From contig ML991807.1 of NCBI GenBank assembly GCA_010094025.1, positions 1 to 64,000 on the forward strand: DNA of 64,000 nt, in the 5' to 3' direction. Every line of letters begins with the position of its first letter. Position 1 is the first letter of the stretch. The notes under the pieces are model-generated. The model was not told where the DNA came from. It saw only the letters and a program-made list of their open reading frames with translations, and ran no database searches. This document shows, in pieces, positions 1-12,447 of this stretch. This DNA comes from Viridothelium virens (taxonomy: Eukaryota; Ascomycota; Dothideomycetes; Trypetheliales; Trypetheliaceae). A program made the translations under genes and the position numbers.

Positions 1-580
1 ATGATAATGAATTTACCCTGAATATCATAGAATAGCATAATTAAATGTCATAATTAATTATGCTATTTATCTCTGAGCTGCCTTGTCCACTAGGTCACCA
101 AGTCGCGCCACATATATCACTATTGATTTCTCATATCCTTCCATATATCTCTGAGATAGCGTATTCAGACGCCATCATTCGACGTTTCAAAATTCGCTTT
201 CTTCAACAAAGAGAGTCAACTTAAGCAGGGGGTGAAGTAGTCAGGAGCAATGATAGAGTAGGATAAAGATGCAAAATAGTATAACAGAAGGGCCAAAGAT
301 ACACAAAAACAGTGTACATATTTGATTGAGGGACTCAATAATTTTTAAGGTAATTATTAAGATAATTACCTCAAAATTGAAGTTCAAGGTTTTTGGTGTA
401 AAAAGGGTGCGCAGGTTGTGGGCCCGTGGGGTGGCACGGGTGGGAAAACCCTCTGATTTGCCGAGAAATGGCCGAGACTCTTCCCCCATCAGTCTATTTT
501 GCAGGCATCCTACCGTCACCCTACTTTTCATTCGCATGCACGTTAATGTTACCATTGGAGATTGGATATGAACGTTCTAT
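1..580. other. AT-rich leader with hairpins, no gene
   Basis: I see no gene in this stretch. It is more AT-rich than the genes that follow. It holds a 13-bp perfect inverted repeat (31-43 with 55-67, 11-nt loop) and an 8-bp inverted repeat (349-356 with 363-370) whose AATTTT/AAAATT flanks extend the pairing imperfectly. The last part is the promoter and leader of the tRNA isopentenyltransferase gene. Short open frames here overlap one another and show no family motif. Confidence 0.5.
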
Positions 581-2020
581 ATGCTGCTTGCACGCGCGGC
601 AGCAGCGCACAAGGCGATGTTTTGCAGACCGCGGCAATATCCCCTTATTGTCGTCGTTGGCGCAACGGGGACAGGCAAGTCGCAAGTACGGGTCCTTGTT
701 CTGCGTGTGTTGCCAACAATCTTGGGCGCTGATCACAGCAGATAGCTTGCCGTTGAGTTAGCGAAGAGATTTGATGGAGAAATCATTAATGGCGATGCAA
801 TGCAACTTTACCGCGGTCTACCGATTATCACCAACAAGATTTCCGCAGAGGAGCAACAGAGCATCCCACATCATCTTCTTGGACAGATAGGTCTGGACGA
901 GGAGCCATGGGTTGTGAGCAAATTCGCGCAAAATGTGTGTGCCACAATCGCGGAGATCCGATCAAGAAACCGTCTTCCCATATTGGTCGGCGGAACGCAC
1001 TACTATACGCAGTCTCTACTTTTCAAGGATTCCACCGTAGTTGCAAGACCAAATGTATCTGAAGACAGTGCCTCACACTCCGACATTCGTGAGGAGCATC
1101 CCATTCTTAATGCGGAGACTGCAACCATCTTAGAGAAGCTACGGCAGGTGGATCCAGTCATGGCTGACCGGTGGCATCCAAACGACCGTCGTAAGATCCA
1201 ACGATCATTAGAGATCTGGTATCAGACTGGAATTCCAGCATCTAGAATCTACCAGGAGCAGGCTCAGCAGAGGAGCGGCGGTCAGAATAGCAAGGTTCAA
1301 GGCGAGGACGCTCCCGGGCCTACTTCGTTACGATTCCCTACGCTGTTGCTCTGGGTTCATGCAGAATCAGAAGTTCTACGAGATCGACTCGATAGGCGCG
1401 TAGAGAAAATGATGCAAGACGGCCTACTTGTCGAGGTCAATTCGCTCGAATCATACCGTCGCAGCCAAGAAGCAGCAGGAGTGACCGTGGATCGGACACG
1501 AGGGATATGGCAGTGCATCGGGTACAAGCAGTTCGTACCGTTTCTAGAGGCACAAGATGGCCACAGATCGTTAGAAATAGTTGAGAAGCTCAAGGCTGAG
1601 GCTGTCGAACAGACACAAGCTGCGAATCGCCAGTACGCCAAACGGCAGATTCGATGGATCCGTATCAAACTTCTGCATGCTCTCAGATTCGTGGGCGCTG
1701 AGAAATATCTATATCTCCTAGATGGAACAAATCCAGACGCTTGGCAGACTGCTGTTTACGACCAAGCCGTGAAGTTGACCGGACGATTCTTGGATGGCTC
1801 ACCGGAGATGCCTTCTCCATCAGAGTTGTCTGTGGCTGCCCGAGAGATGTTACAACCAAAGAGGGAATATGACATGAGCAACCGACCCGACCTTTGGCAG
1901 AGACGAACTTGCGAGGTCTGTAATGTTACGAGCGTTACTGAGAGCGACTGGACTCAGCATGTCAAAAGCAAAGGTCATCGGAGGGCTGTCAAGAATAGGT
2001 TGCAATTGGATGCGGGTTGA
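581..2020 (+). CDS. MOD5: tRNA dimethylallyltransferase (isopentenyltransferase), MOD5 type
   Basis: This enzyme transfers a dimethylallyl group from DMAPP to A37 of tRNAs that read UNN codons. Exons are 581-685 and 746-2020; the 60-bp intron sits directly after the P-loop (GATGTGKS, about residues 27-34). The joined protein is 459 aa. After the junction come the conserved stretch with INGDAMQLYRGLPI, then ILVGGTHYY, and a C-terminal matrin/U1-like C2H2 zinc finger (CEVC...H...H) near residues 415-440, as in eukaryotic MOD5/TRIT1. Two in-frame ATGs lie at 581 and 617. The first 12 residues are Ala/Arg/His-rich and acid-free, so the longer form could be mitochondrial and the shorter cytosolic/nuclear, as is known for yeast Mod5. 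The family call is firm; dual targeting is inference. Confidence 0.95.
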
Positions 2021-3585
2021 CAACAGGACTGACTGGCCAAAGCATGGCTAAAACATGATACTTCCCACCGTTGAAAAGAATCATTCGTTTCGAGCGGGAC
2101 TACATGGCCAGGCATCCATACATGACAGAGCGGCAAATTGGGACATGTCGGGCCCTCCCCTCATCAACAGGTCATGAAAGAGAAGGATAGCAGTACTTCA
2201 GTCGCCCGGATGCTCGAATGATTATTCGCAACAGCGTCTCTAGATTCTGGCTCGGTCTCGGTATCTTCACTCCTTATCTGCAGTGACCTAGTATGCTCCT
2301 TCCCCAGACGAGTGCAGGTCCTGTGCAGAGAAGCATCGTTGCTGGATTGTGATTTCTAGGGTGAGAATTTCAGGCCCACCATTTGGTTGTCGATCGAAGA
2401 ATGACTTGACAGCTCTGATAGTCCCTGAGTCCTTGTGGAAGGCTCTCTCTGCGATGTGCTTAGCCTCCTTCTATAGAAAACCCTTCTACTCGATTCATCA
2501 TACTGGTGAAATGTATCAAAGAGGTCAGTACATCGGCGCTAATTTCCCTGATTTCCATCTGGCCTTACGCGGCCAAGATGCATGATGAGTTTCATACATT
2601 TCCGAAGCATGTCGTAAATTTGGCTGATGATTTTGTAACGGGACTTCACGCGATGTGTCGGGCATACACGAGAGTAAATAAACTTGGACTTGTGTGAAGG
2701 AGAGTATACCTTTCGAGATCCAGTCCGGTGGGTACGGTAGGCTCCGAAATTGGATGCAAAATGCTATCCAATGAAATGGTACGGAGTAGTCCGCAAATGT
2801 CAGGAAATTTCCATCCCCCCTGTGAATCCTATCTCTCAGGACCCAGGATCCCAAGTCCACCAAGATGCCTTTGGTGTTCTGTTCTCTACCCTGATCGCCG
2901 CAACTTCCCATGTCCTAAGACCAATGCAGTAGTCTAGCAAGAAGCTCTATTCCATACCGTGCAATCTTCATTTCAAGCCGCAATCGCGCCGGCCCGCTCT
3001 CCACCAAACGCGGGCGGGGTTCACAGTCTAGAAATCTCAGGGGCCGTGGCGAAAACGTTGTGGCTCGTCATCTACTTCCACCGCAGGCACACAGCAGACT
3101 GCAGTTTGCTCTTTTCCTCTTGAAAATCGTATCATCCCTCTTTCCCTTGCAGATCCTCGGCTTTAGCCTGCGGTTTGTAATAGGCTTTGGCGGCGAAGGA
3201 GTATCGAGGGTGCAAAAGTCGGGAAGGCTTGGCACGAGAGCGAATGATCGACAGGTTCTATTTCCTGTTCCTATAGCTAAGCTCCCCCGCCCAAGGGTCG
3301 CTGTGGGTCTCGTGGGTTGCTGATGCTTGTCTTTCCCCTCGTCTCTACCAGTTTTAGAGATAACAGCTGCCAAGCCTGGTAACGGGCTTATCACTACGCG
3401 TCAACCATGCATCTTCAAGTCGCGATCAGTAGCGCGACTTCACGGGACATGGTAGGATCATCTCTTGCGGCTCGACGGATCTACTGGATTACCCCTTATA
3501 AGAATCTCTGCATCACCCGCTATGGCTTGCTCTCCAGGCGGCTGGGAGTTTTCCGGCACCCGGTATTACTGTCGTATTTTCAGTC
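2021..3585. other. intergenic, no gene recognised
   Basis: This is about 1.6 kb between MOD5 and the GH47 gene. The frames present are short, mutually overlapping and without recognisable motifs. The right-hand part is the GH47 promoter. Confidence 0.5.
3497..3502 (+). promoter_or_regulatory. TATA-like element of the GH47 gene
   Basis: TATAAG lies 84-89 bp upstream of the GH47 start codon, a usual spacing for a fungal core promoter. This is a motif match only. Confidence 0.3.
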
Positions 3586-5523
3586 ATGGCCTCCTTACTC
3601 CTCGCCATCTCGCCGCTGCTCCAGATAGCCACAGCGGCCTACTCCCCCGCCATCACGACTTATCAAGGACCAGCTCCACCTCATATTACTGAGACTCATG
3701 GTCCTATCAGAGCATCTTACGCCCACCCAAACCAGGCAACCTCTTCACTGACTGGCATCCCTTCTTACACTGTTACATCGGCCTCGAGCTACTCCATCGC
3801 GTACACTAATTCTACTTCGCCAGCAACTCCCACTGCCACAGGGAATGGCACATTACCAGCTTGCAAGAAAATTCAATACGACTTTCCGGCTGGTCAAGGC
3901 GGTAACGCAACACGAGCGGCCGCCGTTGCGGAAGCCTATCAATATGCATGGAATGCATACAGGCAGTATGCTTTTGGTAAGGACGAATTACTACCTCTGA
4001 ATCGTTCTTATATCCAAGATTGGTATGGTTGGGGTGTTACAATTGTTGATGGCATTGACACCGCAATTGTGATGAACTTGACCGATATTGTCGAGGAACA
4101 GCTCGCCTATATACAGACTATCGATTTCACCACAACTCCATACGGTCCAGTCGAGATTTTCGATACCAGCATTCGCTACCTTGGCGGCTTACTATCTTCA
4201 CACGATTTGCTCAAAAGTGGCCTTTTCCCGAATAGTTACAACCAGGACCAGGTCAATGCGCTCCTCTCTCAGGCGGTCACTCTGGCAAACAAGATAGCAT
4301 ACGGCTTTGACACTACTACTGGTATTGCATCTACCAACGTCAACTTTACGTCCAACACGCCTATTCAAGGAACCTATACGGTTGGGAATATAACCTACAA
4401 CTCAACGAACACTGCTTCTGCTGGTACGTTCCTCTTGGATTGGCTTAGGCTGTCGGACCTGACAGGAAACGACACTTACCGGCAACTGGTTGAGCGAGGC
4501 GAGAGCTATCTGGTCAATCCAAACCCGGCACCTGCATATCCTGGCCTTGTTGGCACGCAATTCGACGTAGATAGCGGTCGATTGCTATCCTTCGATGGTG
4601 GCTGGCACTCTGGCGTCGACAGCTTCCTTGAATACCTCCTCAAGAGCTATCAGTATGAGCAAACTCCCAGCACGACCCAGTACAAGAACTTCTGGCTGCA
4701 GGCCGTCCAATCGACAGTGGAAAACATCGCCTTGCATCCTTACAACTTCCCTGATCTGACATTTATCTCGGAACTCGATGTTAACGGGACTATTACGCAA
4801 ACCATGGACGATTACAGCTGCTTTGCGGGTGGCAACTTCCTTCTTGGCTGCAAGTTTCTTGACATGCCCGAGCTCTGCGACCTGGGTGTTGCGGCCGCAG
4901 ACGGCTGCCATCAAACCTACAACACCACTCTCACAGGTCTAGGTCCGCTTTACTGGGGATGGTACAACTCTTCCAACGAGCAGTACGACCCGCTTGAGGA
5001 TAACGATGCCGCGGCGCGTAAGTTCGCGGCCGAGTATGGATACTTCATCGAGTATCAGGATGAAACCTGGGCAGATTTTCCCGAGAGTATCGAGAGCTGG
5101 TTCTATGCATACCGGATCACGGGAGATCCTCGATGGGCGGAATATGTATGGGAGGTCTTCCTGGCTATTAACGAGACCGCGCGAAATGACGTCGCGTTCA
5201 CACATGTCAACAACGTGAATATGCCATTTGGAGGTAGTCAGAGCAACGCACTTGATTCGTGAGTAGAGATCACTCGGCAGCGAAGCAAAATACTAACTAG
5301 TCTTCTTTTTTGCAGGTTCTTCTTTGCGGAGGTGCTCAAGTACATCTACCTCACTTTCGCTGATCCGAACGTCGTCAACCTGGAACAATTTGTATTCAAC
5401 ACCGAGTCTCATCCCCTTCTGGTACAATGCGGAATCGGAGACATTGATGATAATTCTGGTGGGAATGCTACTGGCGCACCCTCGCACAACGTTAGAAGAA
5501 AATTTGAGCATGCAGTCAAATGA
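3586..5523 (+). CDS. Secreted class I alpha-1,2-mannosidase, GH47
   Basis: GH47 enzymes are calcium-dependent inverting mannosidases that trim alpha-1,2-linked mannose from high-mannose N-glycans. Exons are 3586-5258 and 5316-5523; the 57-bp intron has a GTGAGT donor and a perfect TACTAAC branch site at 5291. The joined protein is 626 aa. It opens with a signal peptide (to about residue 18), then a Ser/Thr/Pro-rich stretch to about residue 90, then the catalytic barrel. Barrel motifs are WNAYRQYAFGKDELLP, WGVTIVDGIDTA (about 148-160), SIRYLGGLLS, the HSGVDSFLEYLLK block, CFAGG (about 412) and a C-terminal NTESHPL, the usual GH47 ending. Many N-glycosylation sites fit secretion. It is longer than typical fungal secreted GH47 (about 510 aa) because of the N-terminal linker. 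The family is certain; the natural substrate is not shown. Confidence 0.95.
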
Positions 5524-6698
5524 GATGAGATAACTAGATGAAAAAATCAATGATAAAGGGTGATTTAGGAAGAGCAGATGTTGGCTTGTACTCTGTATAG
5601 CGCTAATTGATGCCACACTCTATCACACTCTGCCACAACCATGATGCCTTGGGTGTTCACAATTGGCTAATTCCTAGAATCAGCCGTCACAAATGAATCA
5701 GAAAGCCATTCTTTGGAATATCATGCACCCAAGTCTGATGCATTTTGCAAAGTATGCTCGAGCTCGTCCCAAAACGTGTCTCCCGGGGTGTATGAGCTTT
5801 CCTCTTTTCTTGCATCTTTGGGCATCAAGAGCCTTCTCTGTACTTGATAGGCACATCGATCTCCCAGGCCAACCCCCACTGTGGTCAATTTCCGTACTTA
5901 CCTGGCTGAAAACTTACCGAATCGTCTATTCGCGAAAAGGATAATGGGCGCTTGACGCAACTAGAGGCGGGAAACTGTAGAAAAGTAACACGCAGTCCAT
6001 GGCATTGAGTAAGCTATGTAAGCGTCCCTTGTACACAATCTCTCTGCGCGTATCACACCTCGCTGACCCTCGGCACCAGATTTTGCGCTGTCCTAACCAT
6101 AATTACCCGGTCCCCTAGTGATTTCTGTTCTTCTACCCGTTCGGCCGCATTTTATTGCGAATGAATATGGCCTGACAGCATTCTGTGTAGTACGAGCGAG
6201 AGCAAGGACTGTGGAGCAGTTCGTTGATGGCATCTTGTCAGATATTCCTTTGCGCCCTTGTCCTATATTTATTGTTCATACATATTGGAGACTTCCCCAA
6301 ACGTGCGAGGGTCAAAATTCCGCTTCCGCCCAATCGCACTAAGCCTTATGGCCCCGCATAAAAATCTTCTCATAACATCCGCCCACGATCCGTTCTCTCT
6401 CCCCACCTGTCGCGCGGCTGATCGCGCTAATGGACACCTCAAAGATTGAGAGCATCGTCATCAGATGCATGGCCAGATCCCTGTCTGCAGGGGCAGCTCT
6501 TACGCCGTGGTTGATTGATGGAAATAGAGCCGCTCGCTAGCCTAGTCTAGCAATGTATATATGTAAGTCATGATCATCGTCTAATTGGATTTACTTGTGT
6601 GGCAATTCCCTTTCACTTGCAGTCTTCATTTATATCAGTTTTCCGTTCTTTCCGCGAGATTTGTAGCAGGTGCCCACGGCAAGTCGCCGTTCAGCACG
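5524..6698. other. intergenic, GH47 3' side and GH35 promoter
   Basis: About 1.2 kb without a supportable gene. A TATATAT run at 6556-6562, 137-143 bp before the GH35 ATG, may be its core promoter. An upstream in-frame ATG at 6585 would add 38 residues in front of an obvious signal peptide, so I did not use it. Confidence 0.5.
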
Positions 6699-9600
6699 AT
6701 GCGTCTATTTAACCTATTGTTGAGTTTGCTTGGTACAACCACGGCAGTCCTTGCAACTAATGATAACTACACTGATGTCGTAGCGTGGGATCCCTACAGT
6801 TTGATGGTCAATGGCAAGAGAGTGTTCATCTATTCTGGCGAATTCCACTACCCACGACTCCCGGTGCCGGAGTTGTGGATGGACGTCCTTCAAAAGTTTA
6901 AGGCGAATGGATTGAATGCGATAACGTAAGAAGCTGTTGTTATTTCACGTCCAAAGTTACTTTCGAAACTGACGATCCCGGAGTGTCTACTTCTTCTGGT
7001 CATACCATTCCGCTTCCAGAGACGTCTTTGACTTCACCACTTCTGGCAAGGATATCCAACGCTTATTCGACATGGCAAAGGAGGTTGGGATGTACGTTAT
7101 CGCAAGACCAGGCCCGTATATCAACGGAGAGGCAAATGCCGGTGGATTTGCGCTCTGGACAAGTGACGGGAGTGGAGGTAAACTCCGCACTTCGAATGAC
7201 ACGTACTACCAAGCATGGTTGCCGTGGGTGCAAGAGATCGGGAATATTCTGGCGAAAAACCAAATCACAGAGGGAGGACCCGTCATCCTGAATCAGATCG
7301 AAAACGAATTGCAAGAGACGGCGTATAGCGCCAACAATACGCTCGTGCTTTACATGGAACAAATCGAGCAAGCGTTTCGAGAAGCAGGCATTATTATCCC
7401 ATTCAGTAGCAACGAGAAAGGCGAACGCTCTGTAAGTTGGACCACAGATTACCAGGATGTTGGCGGAGCTGTAAACGTCTATGGGTTGGATAGTTACCCC
7501 GGTGGATTCAGCTGCACTAACGTGAACTCGGGATTTAACGTGCTCCGAAACTATTTTCAATGGTTCTCCAATTATTCTTTCACACAGCCAAGTTTTCTCC
7601 CTGAATTTGAGGGAGGCTATTTCACGCCATGGGGGGGATCCTTTTACGATCAGTGTCTAGAAGAGCATGACCCGGCCTTTGCAGATGTGTATTACAAGAA
7701 CAATATTGGACAACGAGTGACGATGCAGAGTATTTACATGGGATATGGCGGGACCAATTGGGGTCAAAGCGCAGCGCCTGTGGTGTATACTTCTTACGAC
7801 TATTCTGCGCCGCTGAGGGAGACTCGTGAAGTGCAGGACAAATTTAAGCAGACAAAGCTCTTGGCCCTCTTTCTACGTGTCTCTTCAGACCTTTTGGAGA
7901 CCGTGATGGAAAGCAATGGAACAGGAAATGCAGTTAGCAGTTCTGCCATTTGGAGTTGGGTCTTACGGAATCCAGATACCGGCGCCGGCTTCTACGTTGT
8001 TCAGCAGAATAACACCGTATCTCGAGATCCTCAGAATTTTTCCGTCTATCTGAACACATCAGCTGGCGCAGTTACGGTGCCGAATGTTCAGCTCAATGGC
8101 CGTCAGAGCAAATTCATCTTGACAGACTATCGATTCGCTAATGAAACGTTACTGTACACATCTGCAGAAGTACTCACCTACGGTAATTTTGATGTGCCTG
8201 TGCTGGTCTTCTACCTTCAAAGTGGCCAAACGGGGGAATTTGCTTTCAAATCGGCATCAAAGCTTGACTTTCAGCTTTTTGGCACTCCTGCCAATTTGAC
8301 GTCAAGCAAATCTACGTCGGGCAACAGCACCTTCGCCAAATACACGTATACCCAGGCGAAGGGGCCCTCGGTCATTAAGTTCTCGAATGGAGTCCTGGCA
8401 TACCTTCTCGACCTACCCTCTGCATGGACCTTCTTTGCCCCGCCCACGACACTTGACCCTAACGTTGGCCCTGATCAGCAAATCTTCATTCTGGGACCCT
8501 ACAATGTACGAAATGCTTCTATTCAAGATAGTGTAGTTCAAGTCTCGGGAGACAACGCAAATACGACCTTCATAGAGGTCTTCACCGGCGATTCGTCCAT
8601 TACACAAATCCAATGGAACGGCATCTTGCTTCCCACAACCCAGACTCCCTACGGCGCCCTCACCGCCCAAATTCCGGGCACCGAAAATCGTACCGTCACG
8701 CTCCCTACGCTCACGGACTGGAAAGTCAACAACTCCCTCCCCGAAGCCCAAGCCGGCTACAACGACGCAAATTGGACCATCTGCAACAAAACCACCACCC
8801 TCTCACCCGTCGCGCCTCTGACCCTGCCTGTCCTCTTCTCGTCCGACTATGGCTTCTACACAGGCATCAAGCTCTACCGGGGCTATTTCTCCGGCACCAA
8901 CGCCACATCCGCCAACATCACGGTGCAAGGCGGTCTCGCATCAGGCTGGTCTGCATGGCTGAACGGGGTGCTCGTAGGCGGCAACCCAGGGAACGCCTCA
9001 CTCAGCGCCACCTCGGCGCTCCTGGACTTCTCCAACGCGACATCGGTGGAGGAGGGGAACGTCCTGACGGTCGTGACGGACTATACGGGCCATGATGAGA
9101 CTAGCACGGGGCCAGCCGGGGTGGAGAATCCGAGGGGGGTCTTGGGAGCGGTCTTGTATGGGCCTGGAAATGCGACGTTGGCGTTCGCACAGTGGAAGAT
9201 CCAAGGGAATGCGGGGGGTTCGGCGAATATCGATCCCGTCCGGGGTCCGATGAACGAGGGAGGACTGTATGGGGAGAGGCTGGGGTGGCATCTCCCTGGT
9301 TTCGATACTTCGGGATGGGAAATGGGGAGTCCGATGGAGGGTCTGAATGCCTCTGGAGTGGCGTGGTATGTAACCACGTTTGAGCTGGATATTGACGAGG
9401 ATTTGGATGTGCCATTAGGCATTGAATTGGATGCACCGAATGGTACTACAGCGAGGGTGATGATTTTCATGAACGGGTGAGTATTTCAACGGTGGCGCCT
9501 TGTCCGTCAAACTTTCTTTGCTGACAGCTTCTAGATACCAATACGGAAAGTATGTCCCACAAATCGGCCCGCAAACCAGATTTCCATTCCAGCCCGGCAT

Positions 9601-9781
9601 CGTCAACAACCACGGAACAAATACTTTAGCAGTGAGTCTGTGGGCGCAGACTGAAGAGGGCGCCAGATTGTCGAATGCAACGCTATTTGCGTACGGGAAG
9701 TACCAGACTGGCTTCAATGTCAATCAAGACTGGAGCTATTTGCAGCCGACATGGACGGCCGACCGGCTGCTTTATGCATGA
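6699..9781 (+). CDS. Secreted beta-galactosidase, GH35
   Basis: GH35 enzymes are retaining exo-beta-galactosidases that remove terminal beta-galactose from oligosaccharides, pectin or hemicellulose side chains. Exons are 6699-6925, 6984-9476 and 9535-9781, separated by two 58-bp introns. The joined protein is 988 aa, the normal size for large multidomain fungal GH35. The start at 6699 gives a clean signal peptide ([19 protein letters not shown]). Motifs are [30 protein letters not shown], the acid/base site in NQIENEL (second Glu, residue 184) and the nucleophile in [14 protein letters not shown] (Glu283). Beta-sandwich domains follow, with a jelly-roll C-terminus containing [16 protein letters not shown] across the last splice junction. 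It lies convergent to the GH128 gene. Family and activity class are very secure. Confidence 0.96.
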
Positions 9782-9868
9782 TGGCCAATTTACTAATTAA
9801 GAATCACGTGAATAGCACAGCTATTAAGACCGAACACTGTAAAATATGTTCTGTGTTGACCATACGTG

Positions 9869-9880
9869 TATATATAAAAG
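9869..9880 (+). terminator. TATATA-type 3'-end (polyadenylation efficiency) element
   Basis: TATATATAAAAG lies 88 bp past the GH35 stop codon in the 208-bp spacer between two convergent genes. Because both flanking genes end here, I read it as a polyadenylation efficiency element rather than a promoter TATA box. It could also drive an antisense transcript. Confidence 0.3.
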
Positions 9881-9989
9881 AAGGCTATGCACGTCTAAAA
9901 GGGCTTGCAGGGAAGAGCGACCCATTGTGAGAAAGTAAACTTCTAACCTTGACCTCAATTTCTCGCACCGCATTTTTGACAGGGACGCA

Positions 9990-11242
9990 TCATAGAGATT
10001 TTATCTTGTTCAAATACGTCGTGCCCGTCGCCGTCAACTGCCCCGTCGAGCTATCTATCAAAGGCCACACTGTCCCCAAGCCTTCCCCATTACTCGGTCC
10101 ATACGCAACCACACTCCCGTTACTTTGAAAGAAATCCACCGCATCGCTGATAAATTGATCGATTTCCGTCTGGTCTGTGCACGGTGTAAATCCATCCTTG
10201 TCGTCCACGCACGCAAACTCCGACACCCAGATCGGCTTCTGGTATTTGGTCCAATAGTACCCGACATCTGCCTTCACGCCGTCGAGGCTGTTCTTGTTGA
10301 CGTGGATGGAGGTGTACGTCCAATCGGCGTGGAGTAACGAGCTCCCCGTGGCGCTGTCCACGGAGAAGGGCGTCAGCCAGTCTTCGTCGTATTGCTTGCA
10401 CATAGAGGGAGAGCCGAGAGCGGTGCCGTTGGAGGCGAGGGGCGCGAGCTTCTCGTTCCAGATGGAGGTGCCGTCGGAGGCGCTCATCTGGCTGCTGGAA
10501 GGGCAGCTGCAGTCGGGCTCGTAGAAGCCGAACATGAAGGGTGGGGCGGTGGTGAGGGAGTCGAAGGCTGACATGCGGGAGGCGTCGTCGGTGTCAGAGC
10601 TGCAGCTGACGCCGTCTCCCCAGAGCTGGCTGCTGAGTTAGTCTGGATCGAGAGCAGCGTGGAAGATGGGCTTGGTAGACTTGCCATTGGAATTCCCTTC
10701 ACACTGCCTGAGTCTGCGGTGGTGGGCGTATAATCAGAATACCAGCTGATGTACGGAGCTAGATCCTTGAAGGCTTGCTTCGAGGCTATGCCGACGAATC
10801 CGGAAAGTCCGGCTTTGGACAAAAGAGGACTGGCAGTGGTAACATCGGAAGTGCTTGAACCAGAGGGCAGAATGGCGGTGGTGCTGGCGGCGGCGGAAGC
10901 ACTGTTTCTCCTGTTAGCAGGATTCCAACATAGGAAGACTTCGCTTTACGCTTGACTATATGTCGCCGACTCAGGTGCTGACGATGCGGCTTCGATATTC
11001 GCAATGGTAGTGCGCTGCGCGCTAACCTCAGTTGTAGCCACCCTGCTGGCCGTCGTGAAGACTGTCTTCAGGGTTGATGTTTGAGGTATTGTTCCCATAC
11101 TGCCAGGTATCTCATGGCTCGAGTTGTGGTGCTGATGATGCGGCCATCCGTGCCGGTTGGCGTTCTCAGAGTCAAAAGCAGGCCAAGCTTCACTAGTAGC
11201 AGCAAACAGTGCAAAGGCACAGGCAGCGTATCTCAGGCTCAT
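9990..11242 (-). CDS. Secreted GH128 (Asl1-like) beta-1,3-glucanase family protein
   Basis: GH128 enzymes are endo- or exo-beta-1,3-glucanases of the Asl1-like glycosyl hydrolase catalytic core family, associated with the fungal cell wall. Exons on the minus strand are 11242-10950, 10901-10685 and 10625-9990, giving 381 aa. A signal peptide (about 1-19) is followed by a Ser/Thr-rich linker to about residue 120, then the catalytic domain with WYSDYTP, GIPMLWGDG, the acid/base Glu in FMFGFYEPDC, SIHVN and the nucleophile Glu in WVSEFAC. The second intron (10626-10684) has a GC donor (GCAAGT) with a normal ACTAAC branch site and CAG acceptor. It is the only join I found that restores the family motif PMLWG, because the available GT donor gives the wrong phase. 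The gene is convergent with GH35. Confidence 0.9.
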
Positions 11243-12447
11243 GTTGCTTATCTTTCACCTACAATACCCCAAGGGTGGGGACGAACGTAGACCCGGATTT
11301 TCTTCTCTAAAGAGTACAGGGGCAGAGAAACAAGAGTAATGCGGAGCGTCTTGCAAAGACGTCTTTAAGGAATGGATCAGAAGAATGAAAAGAGCCGATG
11401 GATCGAGTCGACAGAAATGAGTGTGATGGACAAAAAAGAACGAGCGAAGCGAAAGCGCAATGCCTATGGTACTAAAAGCTTCATCTTCGCAGACCTTTTG
11501 TAGTATCATGCGGAACGACGGATGCCTATGCCTTCCCTACAACAACACTGTCTCCACCGATTGCTATTAAAACATCGACTTACCGGCAGTGGACTTGCTA
11601 AGGGATGAAGGTCAATTTTACGGTCGTTCACATACGGCCGATGCGGCGGTTGGTGGAGAAGTAGCTTGTTTCAAAACGAATCCTTCGGCAACGTCGGAGT
11701 TGAGGTCGCACTTCCGACTGTAAAGGTTGAGTGATTCATGCAATGAAGGTTTGTGCTCAAGGCACGGTCCGCATTTGGAGAAGACAAAAGCTTGGAATTG
11801 TAAGTTTTTTTTTTCCTCCTTGTTTTTTCGCACCGTTATCCAAGATAAGCTACCTTGCAAGCTTTATCTACAGAGTCTGCGGAGCTCTGTCAGGCTGTCT
11901 CGAATCCAGATATCTCAAGGAAACACAACCAGACAGTTTGAAAGCTTGACGAGCGCCTCTCTCTTCCCTCCCATGAAGGCGAGAGAAGGATGCAAACTCT
12001 CTCCCAGGGGCACGTGCAATTGTCTTCAACACTGGGACTCTAAGCGTGCCAAAAAGCGTAAAGTGGAAAGAAGAGTGAACGAGGAGGAAAAGACCAATGC
12101 TTGCTGGAGTGAAGTTTTTGTTTTTATGAAAATCTCAAACTTTTTATCAGGTTGAGGTGGCCTGCAATTGGGTGTTCCGTGATTTTCTGTCATCCACGTG
12201 CCTCCGCAATCTCCGGGCATGTGTGGTATACCATACCATCATCCTATCCTACGTGTCATATGAATCCGGAAACGAACAGTATTTCACGAATTTCTATTCG
12301 AACAGTATTTTGAAGAGGCGAATTACTAGCAGAAATTGTTTATTAATTATTCGACCATCGACATAGGAATGTTGTGAGTAGGATGCGTTGGATTCCTCCG
12401 CAACCCTCTATCTACTCTCCATTTATGGCGTTGCCAGCTCGCTCACC
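11243..12447. other. intergenic, GH128 promoter side, no gene
   Basis: About 1.2 kb between the GH128 start and the GH31 stop. Short open frames on both strands overlap each other and lack motifs. I see nothing else in it. Confidence 0.5.

Noticed and set aside
2300-2390. Possible tRNA-like stretch around an ATTGTGAT loop
   Set aside because: I could not fold a cloverleaf with paired acceptor and T arms, and no proper B box is present.
9869-9880. Strong TATA-like sequence as a promoter
   Set aside because: It lies between two convergent gene ends, so a 3'-end element is more likely than a promoter.
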